Shown here: positions 21,799-33,573 of the stretch, one piece after another
Numbering within the stretch: the stretch's first letter is position 1
Layout of the letters: the number at the start of each line of letters is the position of its first letter
Assembly: GCA_014529385.2 (NCBI GenBank)
Contig: CM043960.1
Location: 27,113,896 to 27,177,895, forward strand
DNA length: 64,000 bases
Source of the DNA: Adiantum capillus-veneris
Lineage: Eukaryota; Streptophyta; Polypodiopsida; Polypodiales; Pteridaceae
Direction: 5' to 3'
Translations under genes and position numbers: made by a program
The notes under the pieces: model-generated
Database searches by the model: none
Told to the model about the DNA's origin: nothing
The model's input: only the letters and a program-made list of their open reading frames with translations

Positions 21799-22060
21799 TC
21801 CTAGATTACTTTTGTAAAAAGTAAACTAGGGTACCCGAGTTTTGAAAGTAAACTAGGGTACCCACGTGGGTTTTGAACCAGTGACCTCACCCATGAGAGG
21901 CGCACACCCTAACCACTACGCCATGTGCACGTTGTGAAATGTGGGGACCCTAATTTACTTATAACATGTATGCACAAGGGCGGCAACCGAAAGTAATCTA
22001 GGGTACCCTAGTTTACTTTTTAATTATAAAAAGTAAACTAGGGTACCCTAAATTACTTTC
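21799..22060. repeat. Nested palindromic repeats around GGTACC
   Basis: The motif AAGTAAACTAGGGTACCC occurs at 21819-21836 and 21846-21863 and, in mirror form around a GGTACC centre, at 21991-22020 and 22030-22060. The last two face each other across a short aattat spacer. The set looks like a second small inverted-repeat element inserted within the MULE-type element. Confidence 0.65.
21862..21932 (-). repeat. tRNA-related sequence within the palindromic element
   Basis: On the minus strand TGGCGTAGTGGTTAGG (21923-21908) is a near-perfect A box and GGTTCAAAACC (21879-21869) a B box. A possible anticodon stem (CCTC/GAGG) lies between. It sits at the centre of the inverted repeats. It could be a SINE head or tRNA gene relic captured by the transposon. 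Confidence 0.55.
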
Positions 22061-22145
22061 GGCGCTGCCACTGGGATCTACGGCCCACAATCCCCCGGCC
22101 GCCGTAGATCCCACCCTCTCATGCCCATGCCACTTAGTCCTGAGG

Positions 22146-23049
22146 CCGACCTCCCACGTATCGCTTCCACTCTCTATCCAACCCACCTATCACAACTGGC
22201 TAAAAGAATGGTAACGACAATATTATAAAACCCTACTCCCCGTGCTGCACTGATCCAACTGCCCAAAGCCCCCCGCCAGTGCTCCTCCGTAGATCCCTTG
22301 ACGGCCATCCCATGTCATTTATAGCGCATCCACATCACATTTATAGACGAGGCACGCACAACCGTTCACCTTTATATATCACTAGGAAAACTCCCAGCAT
22401 CAGCTAAAGTATATTTAAAGAAAAAATTATATTCTTACACAAAAATCATTTAAGAGCTCATTGCTTTACACTCAACACGAGCGATAACATGTTAAATCTA
22501 GTTGTCCATCTCTCTCTCTCTCTCTCATGCGCGCACACACACACGCATGCCTCGCATGTGTGTGTGTGTGTTTTTTGAGTGTGTGTGTGTGTGTGTGTTT
22601 GGGGGGCCAATGATTATAAGGAGGTCAGTCGTACAATCACACATGTGCTCAATGGTGGTGCTCAGTTTACGTTGCCATTGATTAGTTGCAGTATATCGTT
22701 ACGCATGCTGAGGTGTTAATATCTCATCACGTTCTGAATGCTGACCTACTATTACCCCATTGGAGGCTTAAGACTTGGATTTTGTGTGCTGATGTGCTGT
22801 GCATTTGCCGCTTGCAACAGATTCCAGGCCAAAAAGAGCTGCAGATAGATGGTTCAGAGTCGCTGCCCCCCCGACTCTCAACCTTGACGAAGTGATATAG
22901 GGAGTGCGGTCCTGAAGCAACATTCTCTCTTGGCTGCAGAAACAAAGGTGGGGAGAGAGACGAAGGGTGATGTACACATTGTGTAGTGTGAGAAAACATG
23001 ATAGTCATCAATGAATTAACACGTGGTAGTGCTATTGTCCACTATCAAC
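22146..23049. other. Intergenic with CT, CA and GT microsatellites
   Basis: Short tracts of (CT)n at 22508-22526, (CA)n at 22533-22544 and (GT)n at 22556-22598. Nothing recognisable is coded. Confidence 0.5.
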
Positions 23050-23690
23050 ACACTTTTGTTTTTTCATGGCCATACTCATAATTGTGAGTTGAGAGAATTT
23101 ATATTAACCCGAAAAGAATACAATTGCCTTCAAGCACTACTTGTGCCTTGAGGGGGCTAGGGTTCCAACAGAGGCTTGTACACAGAAAAAGAGGATACCA
23201 AACCAGAGATGATACACCTACCCTCTTGAGTGTTCTAAGCAATTCGATGCATGAATCCATTCTCCATCCTTGTTAGCTGACCCTCTTCTTGCTCCTACAG
23301 CATGTATGAGCTTAGTGCCCAGACGAACAAGATCATTCAAATGAGCTACATCTAGTTTGTCCTCAAAAACTCGACGGTTCCAGACCTGGTTCAGGTAGCA
23401 GAATCTGGTAATTTGTGTGCACACCAAAATGGCATGAATTTGGATTCCATGCCCTCCCAAGATCAATTCATCCGTAAAGAAGACGATCTTCCAAGTCCTT
23501 CATACCCATTTGTAAACCCTAGCGGCCAGCCCCCGCGAAGTAGGGCACTTGCTAAAAAGGTGAAGGGGATCTTTAGAGGCTGACGTGCATCCAGAGTAAG
23601 TGTCAGAGCGGATCTCTCTAGCGCGCACCTTAGTCCCAGTAGGCAAGGCTCCCCAAAGCACCTTCCAGATGAATATCTTCATGTATTCAG
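23050..23690 (-). mobile_element. 3' end of a LINE-type retrotransposon, second copy
   Basis: Minus-strand translation at 23682-23500 reads FIWKVLWGALPTGTKVRARE, SDTYSGC, DPLHLFSKCPTSRGLAARVY: a zf-RVT domain with Cys and His ligands. It continues to LVCTQITRFCYLNQVWNRRV. The blocks match the plus-strand copy at 10980-11794, including the 3' tail region. One or more frame breaks and loss of the RT core make it dead. Confidence 0.72.
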
Positions 23691-24177
23691 GTCCTTTAAT
23701 CTCCTAGGTGGTATTAACATTTTTTAGCTAGCGTTCTTATGACCAGGTTTTCTACCAAGAGAGTATGAGCCACGAAAACTCTGACATAGAGAATCATACA
23801 AGGCAACAACACAATGAAAAAAAGCATATTATGGGAGCAATACAATGCAAGTGAAGGAAATTCACATTGTAAAATGCTTCTGGTATATGCCTCAGTAGCA
23901 CCAAAAGACGAAGGCACTGAAGAAAAATACCTACCAAGATTTTGTGCAGGGGTCCTCTCTCTCTCTCTCTCTCTCTCTCCTCTCTCTCTCAGTATCACCC
24001 CTCCCTTCCTTTCCCCCCCCCCCCCCCCCCCCCCCCCCCCCGCCACCCCACCCTGTGTAATCTCCTAGGTGACCTCGCCCACCCCCTACCATCTCTCCTC
24101 ATCTATCCCCTTCCGAGTCCCTAGTTGTCCCTCATCTGAAACACACATACTCCCTTGGAATTTCCTCTAATGTCAAG

Positions 24178-24247
<70 letters not shown>

Positions 24248-24779
24248 CTCTCATCCCATGATTTGATCTTTACTTGCACGCATTGTGACCATGTCCCCTG
24301 TATCTACTCCATGTTCCCATAATGTAGCTATTTGGTCCTTTAGCTACATTTTCTCATAGAGAAGAAGAGAGAGATATATGAAGTGGAGGATGAAGTCTCC
24401 CTAGTTCCACTAGTGAACCCCCCCCCTTACAGCGGGACTCAAGGTACTAATGAGCTAGAGCTTGACGCTATTCTAAAGTGATTGACATGTGAATATGAGT
24501 GTTAGAAGAACTGGTCCAAAATGATTGGACTAAAATGAATAGACAAGTTTAGACCATAGAAACACTGATTCGTAAGAAATAACTCAAAAAGCGGTTGGTA
24601 AAAGATTTTCCTGGGGCGCCAGAACTACCGGTCAGGTTATAACTAGATACAAATGAGTCAAATTTAATAATACATTGGTAGAACACTCCGGACATGATTG
24701 ATTGACAACCTAAATTTAGGTTCTGTCTTAGTAAGAAGTAAAAATGATACAAATGGTCAGCACTGACTGTTCATAAGCT
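23691..24779. other. Intergenic with long CT and C tracts
   Basis: Contains (CT)n at 23955-23990, a 29-base C run at 24013-24041 and a long (CT)n at 24181-24243. Ser-Leu and Pro-rich frames here are repeat artefacts. No gene seen. Confidence 0.6.
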
Positions 24780-26920
24780 CTACTAAGCTCTCCTAGGCTC
24801 TCCCGCGTCATTAAGTGTAAGATTTGTAAGCAAAGAGTCATAACAGTCCCAAAATGAGATCAGTAGGTCGTATTTATAAGCGCCACCAATGGGTTTTGAT
24901 TGATTGTCTCCCGATGTACAATATAGAGCTGCTACCATGCCTTCATATGAGAGTGTCCTTTGTATTAGAATGTTCCTGACATCTACATTCCTCCTCTCCT
25001 TTCTTGATTTTGGTATATCCAAAATTTTAGATGTAGAAGGCTTCAAGTTTTCCTTTTTACCTTCCTCTTGTCTTGGTCCTTTTTCACTATAGGCTTCTAC
25101 ATTGCACTAGGTGGCATTTGAGTGAACAGAGTTGGTGGCCACAACTTTGCTAACTAGTTCCAAATTGTTTTGAGGAGTCTTAGTGGCCACATTGCCCTTC
25201 ATAATCATTTCTTCTTCATAAGGGGTAAGATGATAGTGCTTCTTTGTGTCAAGGTCATGGTGGTCTTCTTACCCTTTGCTAATCTTGTTTTAGTGGCCAT
25301 TGTGTGGCTGATGGAGGCCATTGTCATCCATCCTTTTGGCTGATTGACCTTGATTCTAGCCTATCGAGCATGATCTCAACCATATCTCTGAATTGAGGCT
25401 CATGACTGGTCCTGCTTGGTAGATCCTTCAATGGAATCTTTGACGCTTGGATAGAGAGTTATAGGAGGTCATTTGTAAACTTGACCATCTACCCTAATTG
25501 GTCTTTCCACTAGCCCATCATTTCTTTGAAGTGAGCTAGATCTTCCTTAAGCTCAAAAATGGTTTCCTTCTTTTCAGTGGTGTCAAACACTATTTTTGAG
25601 GCTACCCATAAAGCATTAGTATGCTCATGCGAGTCTTGAGTAAGCTATCCTATCTATAGGTTCATTGTAGATGGTGTAGAATGCTGGATAGAAATGTGGG
25701 ATTCATGCTCTAAGATCTTGCATGGGCAATGCATGCATAAGAACATGTGAATTTGACATAGTTTCAATGTATTGCATTCCTATCTCATTCTCATCAAGCA
25801 TCATTTTTCACGTTACTCTGACTAGATGAAACAATCAATTGAGTGACTACTCTCGCTCCTTTATTGTCATTCTTGCCATCCTGCCTCTGTTGTTCCTGGA
25901 TGTACTATTCTCTAGTAAAATATGCACTCGGTGATCCAATATCTTCCCAAAAATTTATAGTGTTTGAAGTGTGGAATCAACCTCATCTTTAAATTTCTTC
26001 ATGGATTTAAGCAGGGAGATTTCCTCAATGACATTTCCATCTAGATCCTTAGACTTTGGATGTTCCTTGCGGTCAATTCCCTTACATGAGTACTCCCATT
26101 GATATCTTACTTTGCCTTTAATCATGTCCCAAGAATCCTTCTAGACAATTGAAAGCTTTTGTGTCTTTGTGCTGGTTCAAATGGGCCTTCTCATGGTTTG
26201 TGGAAGGACATTGTGGGTGTAGATTGCTCAAATTGGCTTTTGGTTGTGTCATCTTCAGTTCTAGTGCTGTGACCTGAGGATGGGTAGGCACACATGTGGT
26301 CTAGTAGAAAAATTTCTAGACTTACCATGATTTAAATAAGTGGTGGGCTTTTGACTTTTCATGTCTATGCCACCACACTATTATACAGGATGGTGCTGAG
26401 ATTCTTGGGCAATTCTTCTTCAAAGCTCTTGCCAATATCACACTAAATACCTGTATATTGGATTATTTCCTAGGCTCAAAGCATTTGCTACAAATTTATA
26501 TGTTGCCTTGTGTTTGAGGACTGACACTAGAATGCCCTGACCTCCAAACTTCCTCTTTGCCTTCAACTCTGGTATTTTCTTTAGAAAAGTACTGATTTCT
26601 TCAACTATTGGAACCTTAGGTTTTTGATTCCCATCGTTGGAATATGGGGTGTACCTTGAGTAGAGAAGGAAGTCTGGCTAGAAGTGCTTCAAGAGGGAAG
26701 TAGGGTGATGGTAGATGCAATATCTTGTGTAGTGGGTGAAGGGTGGGAGCTCTTGTGAAGATAATGCATGTGGAAAGGTTGTGCAAAGGTTTGCAACAAT
26801 AATGACTTAGGGTCACCGATGTGTCTCATAGTAGTTGTAATTCGAGCCATGAATGCACCACTATGTTTGTACCTTGAGGAAGGAGCATTTGTTTTATTGA
26901 TGTGGAGATCATGCATTGGT
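24780..26920 (-). pseudogene. Decayed coding region of unknown function downstream of a gypsy integrase
   Basis: Read on the minus strand, several long patches have coding character: KVPIVEEISTFLKKIPELKA, GQGILVSVLKHKATYKF and NALSLGNNPIYRYLV near 26600-26440; LDGNVIEEISLLKSMKKFKD near 26000; TNALWVASKIVF, IFELKEDLAHFKEMMG and IPLKDLPSRTSHEPQFRDMV near 25620-25370. The last part is charged and coiled-coil-like. Numerous TAG and shift lesions interrupt it. I do not recognise the family. Its place after the integrase at 27101, same strand, suggests an extra 3' ORF of a gypsy element. Confidence 0.45.
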
Positions 26921-27100
26921 TGATCCTTCTAATGATCATCATGCTATTTATCAAAGAGACTCAACATTCAATGCACTACGAGTGACCTTTGATCACTTCA
27001 ACTATTGTCTTAATATTTGAATGAGTCTTAAGATTGTTTGGATGTTGGAATATGTCTTGAAAGGTTCTAGACTATCTAAATTTTGAAAAATTTGGCTGCC

Positions 27101-27500
27101 CTAATTTAGATCATATCTTACAAAAAATAAGTCTATGGTTGGAATTTCACAATTAGATGAATCAAATGAATCAATGGCTTCTGCTGTTATTTTTTTTGGG
27201 GCTAAATAATCTAACTTTAACTTTGAACCATTATAAACACTAGACAACCTTAATCCACTCAAGTTATAAACTCTTATTATACCATTGGAAAAGACTGAGT
27301 TGACTTCATAAGGTCCAAACCATGCAATCTTTAGATTAGGTTTCTTAGGGCCCAATTTAGAATGATACAAAAAACTAAATCCCCTTTTTAAAACTCACTA
27401 ACTTTTAGTTTGTTGTCATGCCAATGCTTCCCCTTTGCTATACCACCTCCTATTCTAGCATGGCGTGTTATCTAATTTCATCTCGCTTCAGTAAGTCATT
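27101..27500 (-). pseudogene. Ty3/gypsy integrase C-terminus (older element)
   Basis: The frame at 27370-27101 reads KLGPKKPNLKIAWFGPYEV then FSNGIIRVYNLSGLR, the SH3-like C-terminal region of gypsy integrase. Upstream codons (RGKHWHDNKL-like) continue to about 27480 with breaks. The sequence abuts the chromovirus LTR at 27534, which suggests the chromovirus inserted into this older element. Confidence 0.75.
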
Positions 27501-27533
27501 AATTAGTTATTTTCTTAGGTTAGTATTATAATT

Positions 27534-29118
27534 TGTAATGGAAATGGCCTATGAACTTTGAGAGTAGCGGAATTAGGAAAATTAGAGAAAATCATTTTTG
27601 TGAGCATAGAGGGTGAACTTAACTGATGGTAGCAACATAAACATAGTACTTAGTTAACTTGGAATGGACAATACTTTTGCAAGAGAGAGAGTTTGGAGAA
27701 CATGACAACAATTGAGGATCGGATTTATGTGGAGCTGGCGGTCCCCCTCCAATAGGCATTTGTATTATAGATTCTCCCTTCAAGAGAGACTTGATACAAT
27801 ACAATCTTTGTGTTCCTTGTGCCCTAGGTGATGCAATGAAGATGGAAAGCTTCTTGAATCACGAGCATAACACAAACTTTGTAGAAAGAATTAACTATCC
27901 CAAGACTTAGTCCCAAAGCCTCAAAGACCTTTGAAGGTGGAGAGAGCTAGCGGGGAATGAGGGTAGGGAAGAGGAAGAAGAAACATTCCATAGAAGAAAG
28001 AAATAGTTCCTCACTTATCATCACTCTTCTTGCTAGCATCCATGATAACATAGTAATGAACATGGAGAAGATGGAAAGCTTAAGCATTGAAGCATGGATC
28101 TTCGTTGGATTTGCATTCCATAGACAAGAGTGTTGGTGTAGGCTCTCAACTTCTCTACTAGCTTGGAGAAGGAGATGGAGCTCTTGCCCTTTGCACTTCA
28201 CACAATGAGAGTGTGGGAGAGTATACCCCCCAAGATATCTCCTTTATTGATTTGGTCAAACCCCCCTTGTAGCTCATGCTTGAAGCTGATTGGACTCCTT
28301 CAAGCCTAGCCAAATCACAAGCAGGAGGCATAACAAGCAACAAGGGTAGTCTTGGGACAAGTGTCCCTCTTCCCCTTTGACAGAGAGGACTTGATAAATG
28401 TAAAAACATTTAATTAAATTAAATAATCAATTATTGGACCCCTTGGGAGGTCATCCAATAGGCTTTAGGCACACCATGAAGGCAACATGAGGAGGAGCTT
28501 GACAAGTGTCCTATTTGCTTTCTTTGTACCAAGCTTGCCTTGTGTGAGGGTGTATGTGTTCTCTCTCATTCCCCTAGATTTAGGACTCGCCCCCTCTCTT
28601 GTAGGGATGGGATTTGACTTTTGAACACCTTACCCTCAACCACCTTAGTCAACAAGCATGACAAAGCACCTCAATCTCGGGTTGTGTTCCCGCAAGCACC
28701 TCAAGCTCCCTAGTTGGCTAGCATGACAAGCACCTCAAGCATCTTAGTCGGCAAGCACGACAAGCACCTCAAGCACCTTAGTCATCAAGCACGACAAGCA
28801 CCTCAAGCTTGGGCCGGGTTCCCACCTCAATCTCAGCCCTAGCTTACCTAAGGTCAAAGGACTTTTAACACTAACAACACTAACCTTTGGAGGTCTTTAA
28901 TGAAGCTAGCCCTAAGGCCTTTTAAGCTCCATTGACTACCCTTGCTCTTTGACATACCATCTCTCATTTGGACCCCTTTACCATTGGCTCCGTGTTGAGA
29001 TAGATCTGTAAGTACATGTCTATATTCTAACCCTTGCTACCGTCTATTCTCCCACATTAAATGACCAGTTTAATATGAGAAAATCATTTGGGCTGGTTAG
29101 ATATTAGATTTTATGACA
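27534..29118 (-). repeat. 1.58-kb chromovirus LTR, minus orientation
   Basis: Minus-strand start TGTCATAAAATCTAATATC (29118) and end CCATTTCCATTACA-like (27534), matching the plus-strand LTR at 36138-37697 along its length. The bases just upstream of 29118 on the minus strand (caagagagaggtaa) are a polypurine tract, so this is the 3' LTR of the chromovirus remnant at 29119-30089. It contains a minisatellite of about 33 bp units (aagcacgacaagcacctcaag) at 28660-28820. Confidence 0.85.
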
Positions 29119-29479
29119 TTACCTCTCTCTTGAAATCATAGTCGTCCTCGACTATGAGGTGGAAGAGATAAAGCCTTAGTCATTAGTCAATCTTTCTTAG
29201 CGGGTAGAGTATCCCTTTTTACCCTATGACATCATTCCAAGATGGATGACTAATCCATTTGGTGCTTGGAAGACATAGTTGCTGCAAGCATGTCTGCTCC
29301 TTATTTCATTTCATTCTCCCAAGTAGAGTGACAAATTCTACTTGGTGTTTGAGAGATGTCGTCATCACAAACATGATTCTAAGCATGCATACTATTTAAA
29401 TTTGTGCACAATAAAAAGAAAGCTAGTCTTGTAAGACAAAAACATTGATCTTTTGAAAGAAATTTGTACATTTTCTTAC

Positions 29480-30089
29480 TCTAATGTAGCATTGTAAGCA
29501 TTGACAAGGTTCATTCTATCCTTAAGCTCTATTCCTTGCATCCATCTAGCATCTTCAAAAGGATAAATTTTGAACTTAATAAGATACCGTCAAATAATCT
29601 TACCATGTCGTAGTACGTTGTCTTCATGCCGAAGGATAGCTTCGGGTTGTAGCACCTCTTCTTGGTCTTTGATTTTGGGAGGGTCTTCGTTAATTGGTTC
29701 ACTTGGTGGCTCTCCTTTGTAGGGCTTAAGTAGGCTCACATGAAAAGCATTGTGTATGAGCCAATGGTTGGGCAACTTGAGTTGATAAGCCATCTCATTG
29801 ATGGGCTTCAAGATTTGGAAAGGACCATAGTAGCTTTTTGATAGTTTAGCATAATACTTTTGATGGCCCGTAGGATTTTTGCCTAGTGTTTGCCTCAATC
29901 GAGCCTTGGGAAACTTAAGTAAGACCCAATCATTTTCTTTGAACGTTAAGGCCCTTCTTAGCATCACCTTTTTTCCTTTGTTGAGAGATGGATATATCCT
30001 CCTTAATCTTTTGAATTTTTTTTTGTAGGCCACGGCTATACTCATCGGCAGCAAAGATCTTCCCATGTACCTTAAGTAGCAAGGGACTT
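29480..30089 (-). pseudogene. Chromovirus integrase C-terminus with chromodomain
   Basis: Frames on the minus strand include DWVLLKFPKARLRQTLG, YYGPFQILKPINEMAYQLKL, IHNAFHVSLLKPYKGEPP and LQPEAILRHED, followed after a stop by YLIKFKIYPFEDARWMQ, a chromodomain core that in this lineage is thought to guide integration to heterochromatin. A frameshift lies near 29945. Only about 1 kb of the internal region remains; the rest of pol and gag is missing. Confidence 0.85.
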
Positions 30090-30466
30090 TGTCATAAAAA
30101 AAGTAATATCTAATACTCCCAAATGATTTTCTCATGTTAAACTGATCATTTAATATGGGGAAGTACCAGGGGAATAAAAGCTAGAATATTGGTAGGGTTG
30201 TCAGACCGGTCTCTGTCAGGGATCCAAAGGAGTGAAAATAGGGATCCAAAGAGGGTCAGTCTGCAAAATAGCAATGTGCTTCAATGGGGATTAAAAGACC
30301 TAAGGTTCAGCTCCATTAAGACTTATATAGGCTAAGGTTCCAAAAATTAACTCATTAGTCCAATGGCCAAAGCAAGGGAAAGTTTGGATGGTCATGGGAA
30401 GACTAAAAAGTCTTCCCACATCCCTAGGAAGGAGGGGGTGAGCCCTGTTAGTAGGCGATGAGAGAG

Positions 30467-30522
<56 letters not shown>

Positions 30523-30540
30523 TAGTAGGGGATGAGAGAG

Positions 30541-30626
<86 letters not shown>

Positions 30627-30652
30627 ACTGGTCATTATTCCCTAAATAACAC

Positions 30653-30733
<81 letters not shown>
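30090..30733 (+). repeat. Truncated chromovirus LTR, plus orientation, with expanded CA and C tracts
   Basis: Starts TGTCATAAAAAAAGTAATA at 30090, matching the starts of the LTRs at 29118 and 36138. It includes aaatgattttctcatgttaa and the gagccctgttagtagg block before the microsatellites. It then breaks up into (CA)n at 30470-30516 and 30543-30620, a 34-base C run at 30655-30688 and (CA)n to 30732, after which LTR similarity ends. It lies head-to-head with the minus-strand integrase remnant. Confidence 0.75.
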
Positions 30734-30734
<1 letters not shown>

Positions 30735-32015
30735 TTTACATAATAGTGATAACTTTTTTGCTATGCAAATAAATACTACCTTACATTGGGGCATTACCCC
30801 CGCTTAAAGCAAAGCGTGAAGCTATCATCACATGGGGTAGGCGGCCCCTGTTCACTCTCACTCTCTATCACTTTCCCCAGGCGATGGCACTTGCATAACT
30901 TTCAGTAGCACGAAAATCTCCTTCTATCATTATACGAAGAAGGCGGCCCCTTACACTCTCAGGCTATGTACTTCCCCATGCGATGGTATTTGCTGGGCTT
31001 GAGGAACTCACACAATAGTGGCGGCTGGCCCTTTCATTTCATCTGCTCTGGATGCGTGCAAACCAACCTATATAAAGAAAGGTGAGGGCACACCTTGGAC
31101 CTCACTTAGCCTTGATTTAGGTTTTTTTCTGCTCTGTCTCGTTACTGTCTAAACTTTCTGAGCTATGGAGCTTGCTGCCCAAACATCTCAGGTACAGGGT
31201 TTTGCAGTTCTCACTTGTTGCTATTTTGAGCTAAACAATGTGTACACAGTAGGTAAGTTCGGGAGCCTGTTGTCATAAACAATTGGTTTTTTCTTAAAAC
31301 TGCTATGCGTGGGCATTGTTGTGGGCCTTGGGACCGCTTGTGTATAAAGAGCGACTGATTTTGGGCCTTTTTGTTGACTGTACTAATGGGGAGAACACCT
31401 GAACGAACGGTGTAAACTCTACAGATTGCTATATTGGTTTTCTTGCCGCTTTAGGGATTTACCGATGTAGGCACAATGTGTGTATATGTGTGTGGGTGGG
31501 TATTTTTGTGTGTGTGTTTGTGTGAGGATACTGGTTCAGCCTGATTACATGGATGTTCCCAATAGCAGCTATACCTTGGCACTTATATAGTGTGGCCCTA
31601 ATAACTGCTTATGAATAAAAGGTGACTGTGCTTTGATTAACTGAGGCAATAAAATAATTTTGGCTGGGGTTTTCTTGGCTCTATTCTAGCCACTGCAGGT
31701 TCTTACAGTTACAGGCTTAACTGGTTATTTTGCCGTTCTGCTGGTTTGGTTTTTTTGGAAAAAAAAGGGGATCTATTTGTTTAGTAACTTTGGTAGTTAC
31801 AAGGTATGGAAAAAATGATTCAAATCTTACACAAACATCGCCGGACATTACCCTTCTTTGTTTTAAGGGATGGTACTAGCTGGTATAAGGAGATCATGGA
31901 TTTGGTACTTCTGAAGGTAAGTATATAACAGCTATCTTGGGCTTTGATATGGTAACCAAGACATGGTTCTTTAAATGTTGCACCTCATTGAGTCGATGGA
32001 TTCTTACTCTTGAAG
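30734..32015 (+). promoter_or_regulatory. Possible promoter and first exon of an unidentified transcription unit
   Basis: TATATAAAG at 31069-31077 is followed by a pyrimidine-rich leader and ATG 31165 (MELAAQTSQ), then a donor-like CAG/GTACAG at 31192. A second exon-like patch near 31868-31912 ends in a strong donor (AAG/GTAAGTAT). An imperfect 110-120 bp duplication (cggcccct...gcgatgg) precedes the TATA box at 30840-30990. No protein family is recognisable, so this may be a transposon or gene promoter. Speculative. Confidence 0.3.
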
Positions 32016-32160
32016 CACTACAACAAAAGAAGGGTATCGATGCTGCCCATCGCTACCCGTCGCTATGAGCGTCGCTATACGCGTCGCTGTGAAACCAGTC
32101 GCTATTAGCGACACTGATAGCGATGCGCATAGCGACGCATATAGCGACAACCATAGCAGA
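32016..32160. repeat. CACTA terminal and subterminal repeats
   Basis: TIR CACTACAACAAAAG, then at least nine alternating copies of tcgcta(t/c) and its complement within 130 bp. Such clustered motifs are the usual TNPA-type binding region of CACTA elements. Confidence 0.85.
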
Positions 32161-32435
32161 TTTTTTTTTTCTTGGACAGAGGACAGGTAGCCTGGCCCGT
32201 GCCCAGTTAAAAGATGGACACAGCCACAACCAGACTTCCTGCCCTCTGCCCAAGAAAGCGAGCAGCACCAAAATATCAACCATGCTCCCGTGCGTAAAAA
32301 TTTCGGCAGAGTTCCCTTTGTTTTTACATAAACTTTAAAAAAAAAACCATATCATGTATACGCCTCCTACATGCTATCCATGTAGGATCTCACATGAGAT
32401 TTAAGGCCAATGAAAGACAACCGTACCAACTGAAA

Positions 32436-32560
32436 AGCATAGCCATAACTTAAAAGCATAACCATAACTTAAAAGCATAACCATAACGAACCATAACCAT
32501 AACGAACCATAACCATAACTTAAAAGCATAACCATAACTTAAAACCATAACCGGCTATAA
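32436..32560. repeat. Minisatellite of cataaccataacttaaaag units
   Basis: About six imperfect 19-bp units with shorter variants (aaccataaccataacg). It lies in the non-coding 3' part of the CACTA element. Confidence 0.8.
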
Positions 32561-32905
32561 TCACTTTGATCAAAACCATAATGCAGATAACCATAACCAT
32601 AAACAAAATTAACAATAACCATAAGCATAACCAGAAAGAGAAACAATAACTGTCTATACAATGACAATGACAATAATCATAACCATAAGGGAAACAATAA
32701 CTGTTTGAATACTAACTGTTTGTACAAAAAAGAGACACAGAAGCGTGTCTGTGTCTCACAAAGCATATAGATGAAATCTGGTCCACTAATGACTAGGCGT
32801 CGCAACCTGTACATAGGACAACTCACAAAATTAGTATTGATATTACTTCACATATACTGACTTAATTAAATCAACTCACACATATTAACGTCTCACCTCA
32901 AGCGA

Positions 32906-33573
32906 TCAGCGAGACTGTAAGGCCTCCCAGTCTACAGGCTCTCCTGAAGCTTCAAGATCATTTAGTACTTCATAGATACCTCTGCGATATCCATCTGACT
33001 CCTCCTCGCGTGATGGAGCTCGATGCATCGCAAGATTCTGCGTTTATACAAAAATCAAAGTAATAAGAATACATGATTCATCGCGTTTTAAAAAATGCCA
33101 TAGTTAAGATTGGATTAGAAACTCACAAACTCATAGAGAAAGGTGTCGAAGCCTCCGCTGCTAAGATGAGATGTCCCCCTAGTCATCTGTCATACCTGCG
33201 CGGCCTCACGCTGCTGTCTGAACCGTGTGGCCGCTGTCCGCTCATCCTCCCTGATCTGCAGCTACGTTTCGTGTGGGATGCCCGAAGGCTTCGGCGAGCT
33301 GGTCCTGAAAGCCTTCCGAGCTGCATCTCGTCGATGTTTGATGGTGTCCCGTGCAACACCCTTGATCCACCGCGCCGAAACAACGGAAGAACCCAGAGCA
33401 GGCTGGTACTCTCTCAGGATGGTCTCCACTATGTAAGTGAATTTTTCCTTTTCTTGCTGATCCCAAGACGTCAGAATGCTGGTCGAAAACTGCAGCTCCA
33501 CGAGCTGGCGAATCCGCTGTCGCATCTCAGTCCAGCATCTCAATCCGCTGCTCGCAATGTTCGGGGAGAGCAA
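32906..33573 (-). pseudogene. CACTA protein, C-terminal part with a spliced last exon
   Basis: The frame at 33573-33262 (WDQQEKEKFTYIVETIL, SSVVSARWIKGVARDTIKHR) resembles the conserved region of plant En/Spm accessory transposase proteins. After two stops the sequence DTFLYEF meets a donor (GTGAGT at 33126-33121). An 88-bp intron (33039-33126) ends in an acceptor (acgcag). The last exon, 33038-32906, encodes QNLAMHRAPSREEESDGYRR and ends EALQSR with a TGA. The intact intron signals show recent structure, while the stops show decay. Confidence 0.6.

Larger units (their letters stand above)
21727..22145. mobile_element. MULE-type foldback element with long inverted repeats
   Basis: Inverted repeats of about 60-70 bp start CTCAGGACTAAGTGGCA (21727) and end TGCCACTTAGTCCTGAG (22145), continuing into ggatctacgg and the segment gattgtgggccgtagatc. 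A 10-bp direct repeat CCGACCTCCC flanks it (21717-21726 and 22146-22155). A 9-10 bp duplication and long TIRs are typical of Mutator-like elements. The interior is non-coding and composite. Confidence 0.75.

Noticed and set aside
24600-24625. cctggggcgccagaac, similar to a TGGCGCC primer site on the minus strand
   Set aside because: No LTR end (CA) precedes it and the neighbouring decayed ORF lies on the wrong side for a leader.
30392-30732. Open frames of alternating Cys-Val over the CA tracts
   Set aside because: Direct translation of dinucleotide repeats; no complexity beyond the repeat.
32436-32560. ccataa repeats resembling telomere repeats
   Set aside because: Unit is about 19 bp and differs from CCCTAAA; a local minisatellite.
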